Origin: Proteobacteria bacterium UBA6908
GTDB lineage: Bacteria; Pseudomonadota; Gammaproteobacteria; Acidiferrobacterales; UBA6901
Length of the DNA: 17,086 nt
Assembly (NCBI GenBank): GCA_002451085.1
Contig: DKBE01000111.1
Span: forward strand, 1-17,086
Direction of reading: 5' to 3'
A program made the translations under genes and the position numbers. Position 1 is the stretch's first letter. The number at the start of each line of letters is the position of its first letter. Positions 14,928 to 17,086 of this stretch are shown piece after piece. Under the pieces are notes generated by a model that saw only the letters and a list, made by a program, of their open reading frames with translations, was not told where the DNA came from and searched no databases.

Positions 14928-16027
14928 CAGCGCGCCGATAGCCGTTCTCCACCGAGCTCCTGCAGTCGCGCCATACGCGCTTCCGGCGTCAACCGGCTAA
15001 GCGCACGGACCTGCTGGTAGAACGCGTCCAGGTTGCGGCCGGATTCCTCCAGCAGGGCCTGAAAGGCCGGGACCAGCTGGTGGTACAGCTCGACACTCGC
15101 GAGGTGCGCGTTGTTGAGGTCCTGGGCAAACCAGCGATCGTAACGATCATCACCATTCCAGCGTTTTTTGAGGAGCGCATAAGCGTTACGCAAGGCGGTC
15201 ATGTGTTCGGCCTTGGCACTGCGCTTTTCCGAGTCCGTGGCGGCACTCGCATAAACCGGTTCCAATTTCGCGCGCGCGTCGAGTACCAGCGCCACGAATT
15301 CGGCATGCCGTGCCTGCTCCATGCGATGCTGTTCGAATTCTGCCGGCGAACCGTTTGCCGCTTGCCAGCGTCGCAAACCCTCTGTTTCAACCGTGGTGGC
15401 GAATGATTCGTTAAATGCAGCCTCGCCCGGCAGGTACATCGTCTGATGGGCGAGTTCATGAAAAATCAGTGCAGCCAGATCGACGTCGTTGCGCTTGACC
15501 TGGGTGTTGAGAACCGGATCGCGGAACCAGCCGAGTGTTGAGTACGCGGCCACGCCGGCCACTCGTACGTCGAGCCCCTCAGCGCGCAATTCAGCCGCAT
15601 AGGAGTCGGCGCGGTGGTGCGAAAAGTAGCCACGGTAGGGCACACAGCCGGCAAACGGATAGCACCAGGTTTTTGCCTTGAACGAGAACTCGGGTGTAGC
15701 GATCACGTTCCAGGCGACCATCGGTCTTTCCAGGTCGGCATACACCGTGTAGCTGCCATTGTCCGGAAGCCGTAACTCTTCAGTGGCGAAGCGGCGGATG
15801 CGCTGAACCGTGAGCAACCGTTGCCGGAGCTGCGGCGATACCGGAGTCTGTGGGAAGCGCTCATCGCTGTCGACGACTCGCTGCTCATCGAGCAGTTCGT
15901 CGATGGACTGGGAGCGTGCGAGGATATCCAGCTGACCGCCGATGGCCTGGCCGTAATAAGCGAGCGTAGTGCAGCCAGAGGCTGAACCGGCCGCCACAAT
16001 GGCAAAAAGTAATCGTAGAGAGCGCAT
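14927..16027 (-). CDS. Predicted zinc-dependent aminopeptidase lipoprotein (COG4324/PF10023)
   Basis: This 366-residue protein belongs to a family annotated as putative aminopeptidases. The N-terminus is a lipoprotein signal: [19 protein letters not shown], with Cys19 as the lipidated residue. Residue 20 is Thr, not Asp, so outer-membrane anchoring is expected. The zinc motif FHELAHQT places His190, Glu191 and His194, and FNESFAT has Glu207 as a likely third ligand or helper. The segments [29 protein letters not shown] and [15 protein letters not shown] (about 110-178) are typical of the family. The activity is predicted, not demonstrated. Its 3' end abuts the RRM terminator and it is divergent from cca with only a 37-base gap. 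Confidence 0.88.
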   Translation of the reverse strand: MRSLRLLFAIVAAGSASGCTTLAYYGQAIGGQLDILARSQSIDELLDEQRVVDSDERFPQTPVSPQLRQRLLTVQRIRRFATEELRLPDNGSYTVYADLERPMVAWNVIATPEFSFKAKTWCYPFAGCVPYRGYFSHHRADSYAAELRAEGLDVRVAGVAAYSTLGWFRDPVLNTQVKRNDVDLAALIFHELAHQTMYLPGEAAFNESFATTVETEGLRRWQAANGSPAEFEQHRMEQARHAEFVALVLDARAKLEPVYASAATDSEKRSAKAEHMTALRNAYALLKKRWNGDDRYDRWFAQDLNNAHLASVELYHQLVPAFQALLEESGRNLDAFYQQVRALSRLTPEARMARLQELGGERLSAR

Positions 16028-16029
16028 GG

Positions 16030-16058
16030 TTGGTCACAACATCGCGGAACAGTACTAT
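16030..16058 (+). promoter_or_regulatory. Candidate promoter for cca
   Basis: TTGGTC (16030-16035) and TACTAT (16053-16058) are 17 bases apart, a fair match to a sigma-70 promoter. Transcription would begin at or next to the cca ATG, with no Shine-Dalgarno, so a leaderless message is possible. Confidence 0.35.
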
Positions 16059-16064
16059 TACAGC

Positions 16065-17086
16065 ATGGAAATCTATCTCGTGGGCGGCGCGGTACGCGAC
16101 CGGATGCTCGGACGGCCGGTAACGGATCGCGATTATGTGGTCGTCGGCGCCACGCCAGAAGAGATGAGCGCGCGCGGCTTTCGCCTGGTGGGTGCTGATT
16201 TCCCGGTGTTTCTGCATCCGGACACCAAGGAAGAATACGCCCTCGCGCGCACCGAACGCAAAAGCGGGCGCGGTTACAAGGGATTTACCGTCTATGCCGG
16301 TCCGGAGGTGACGCTCGAGGAAGATCTGCGGCGTCGCGACCTGACCATCAATGCGATGGCCGAGAACGCGGGCGGGCAGGTGATCGATCCGTTTGGCGGT
16401 GCGGCCGATCTGCACCAGGGGATTTTGCGCCACGTTTCGCCGGCCTTCGTCGAGGATCCGCTGCGGGTGTTGCGGGTGGCGCGCTTCGCGGCGCGCTTCG
16501 GTTTCACCCTGGCGCCGGAAACACTCGCGCTCATGACCACCATCGTGCAGCAGGGCGAAATGGAACAGCTGGTGCCGGAACGGGTCTGGGCGGAATTCGA
16601 GCGTGCCCTGGGCGAATCGCGGCCAGGCCGGTTTCTGGAAGTGCTGCGCGAATGCGGTGCACTGGCGCGCGTGTTGCCGGAAGTCGATCGTCTGTTTGGA
16701 GTGCCGCAGCCCCCCGAACATCACCCGGAAATCGATACCGGCGTGCACACCTTGATGGTGCTGGAACAGGCCGCGCGCCTGTCGCTTGACCCACGGGTAC
16801 GTTTCGCAGCGCTGATGCATGATCTGGGCAAAGGCACGACGCCATCCACCGAATGGCCGAAACACCACGGCCATGAGGAACGCAGCGTCGAGCTCGTGCG
16901 TGAGGCCTGTGCACGACTGAAGGCGCCCAATGAATTTCGCGACCTGGCCATGCTGGTGGCACGCTATCACGGCCATTGTCATCGAGTCGCCGAGTTACGG
17001 GAGGTCACCGTACTGGAAACGCTGGAAGCGCTGGATGCCTTTCGGCGGCCGGAGCGGGTGGAGGCATTTGTGCTGGCCTGCCAGGC
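16065..17086 (+). CDS. cca: CCA tRNA nucleotidyltransferase, cut by the right edge of the window
   Basis: This enzyme adds or repairs the CCA end of tRNAs without a template, using CTP and ATP. The frame is open from the ATG at 16065 to the window edge, giving 340 codons of an enzyme that usually has about 410. It starts [12 protein letters not shown], nearly the E. coli Cca start. The metal-binding [14 protein letters not shown] follows, then [20 protein letters not shown], the [10 protein letters not shown] motif and [20 protein letters not shown]-terminal HD domain begins at HTLMVL, with ALMHDLGKG. This makes it the bacterial multifunctional type, with predicted phosphatase and phosphodiesterase activity besides nucleotidyl transfer. 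An in-frame ATG at 16026 would add 13 residues but overlaps the divergent gene's start. The opposite-strand frame over it is a shadow. Confidence 0.96.
   Translation, partial: MEIYLVGGAVRDRMLGRPVTDRDYVVVGATPEEMSARGFRLVGADFPVFLHPDTKEEYALARTERKSGRGYKGFTVYAGPEVTLEEDLRRRDLTINAMAENAGGQVIDPFGGAADLHQGILRHVSPAFVEDPLRVLRVARFAARFGFTLAPETLALMTTIVQQGEMEQLVPERVWAEFERALGESRPGRFLEVLRECGALARVLPEVDRLFGVPQPPEHHPEIDTGVHTLMVLEQAARLSLDPRVRFAALMHDLGKGTTPSTEWPKHHGHEERSVELVREACARLKAPNEFRDLAMLVARYHGHCHRVAELREVTVLETLEALDAFRRPERVEAFVLACQ

Noticed and set aside
15885..16982. Minus-strand open frame of 365 codons over the right end
   Set aside because: It lies opposite cca, whose plus-strand frame is open to the window edge and matches the E. 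coli enzyme closely. The minus frame is a GC-rich shadow.

Overview
The window is GC-rich (about 60% by eye) bacterial chromosome, densely packed with genes. The E. coli-type CCA-adding enzyme, the Slt70-type transglycosylase and the overall gene content suggest a free-living, metabolically versatile gammaproteobacterium, perhaps near the Chromatiales/Acidiferrobacterales. This placement is inference; no rRNA, tRNA or other species marker is present. I see no CRISPR array, no recognisable insertion sequence and no tRNA. No gene-free stretch exceeds 300 bases; the longest is 14357-14599 (243 bases).

Left part (1-5317, + strand): a TRAP-type C4-dicarboxylate-like transporter (dctP, dctQ, dctM), then a malonyl-CoA decarboxylase, then a TauE/SafE-family membrane exporter. 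The dctQ and dctM genes overlap by ATGA, and all five genes point the same way with gaps under 100 bases. The simplest reading is malonate (or a related dicarboxylate) uptake and breakdown: import as the acid, CoA activation by an enzyme not in this window, decarboxylation to acetyl-CoA. The TauE/SafE gene leaves a sulfonate-related reading open.

Middle part (5356-9873): on the minus strand, a diguanylate cyclase with an N-terminal cyclic-nucleotide-binding-like domain lies upstream of an APC amino-acid permease whose conserved N-terminus has no ordinary start codon. Divergent from these, on the plus strand, a calcineurin-like phosphoesterase is followed 2 bases later by a fused Ser/Thr kinase-universal stress protein with an unusual catalytic loop. 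The two are a plausible phospho-signalling pair. The divergent promoter region carries a perfect inverted repeat.

Right part (9874-17086): an AT-rich 105-base segment bounded by 9-base inverted repeats separates the kinase from a convergent Sad-type aldehyde dehydrogenase. Divergent from that dehydrogenase are the lytic transglycosylase slt and an NDUFA9-like SDR protein. Next come a small RRM RNA-binding protein with a long AT-rich leader and a strong terminator, a convergent HExxH lipoprotein peptidase (COG4324 type), and the divergent, edge-truncated cca gene. The cca reading frame is open to the right edge.
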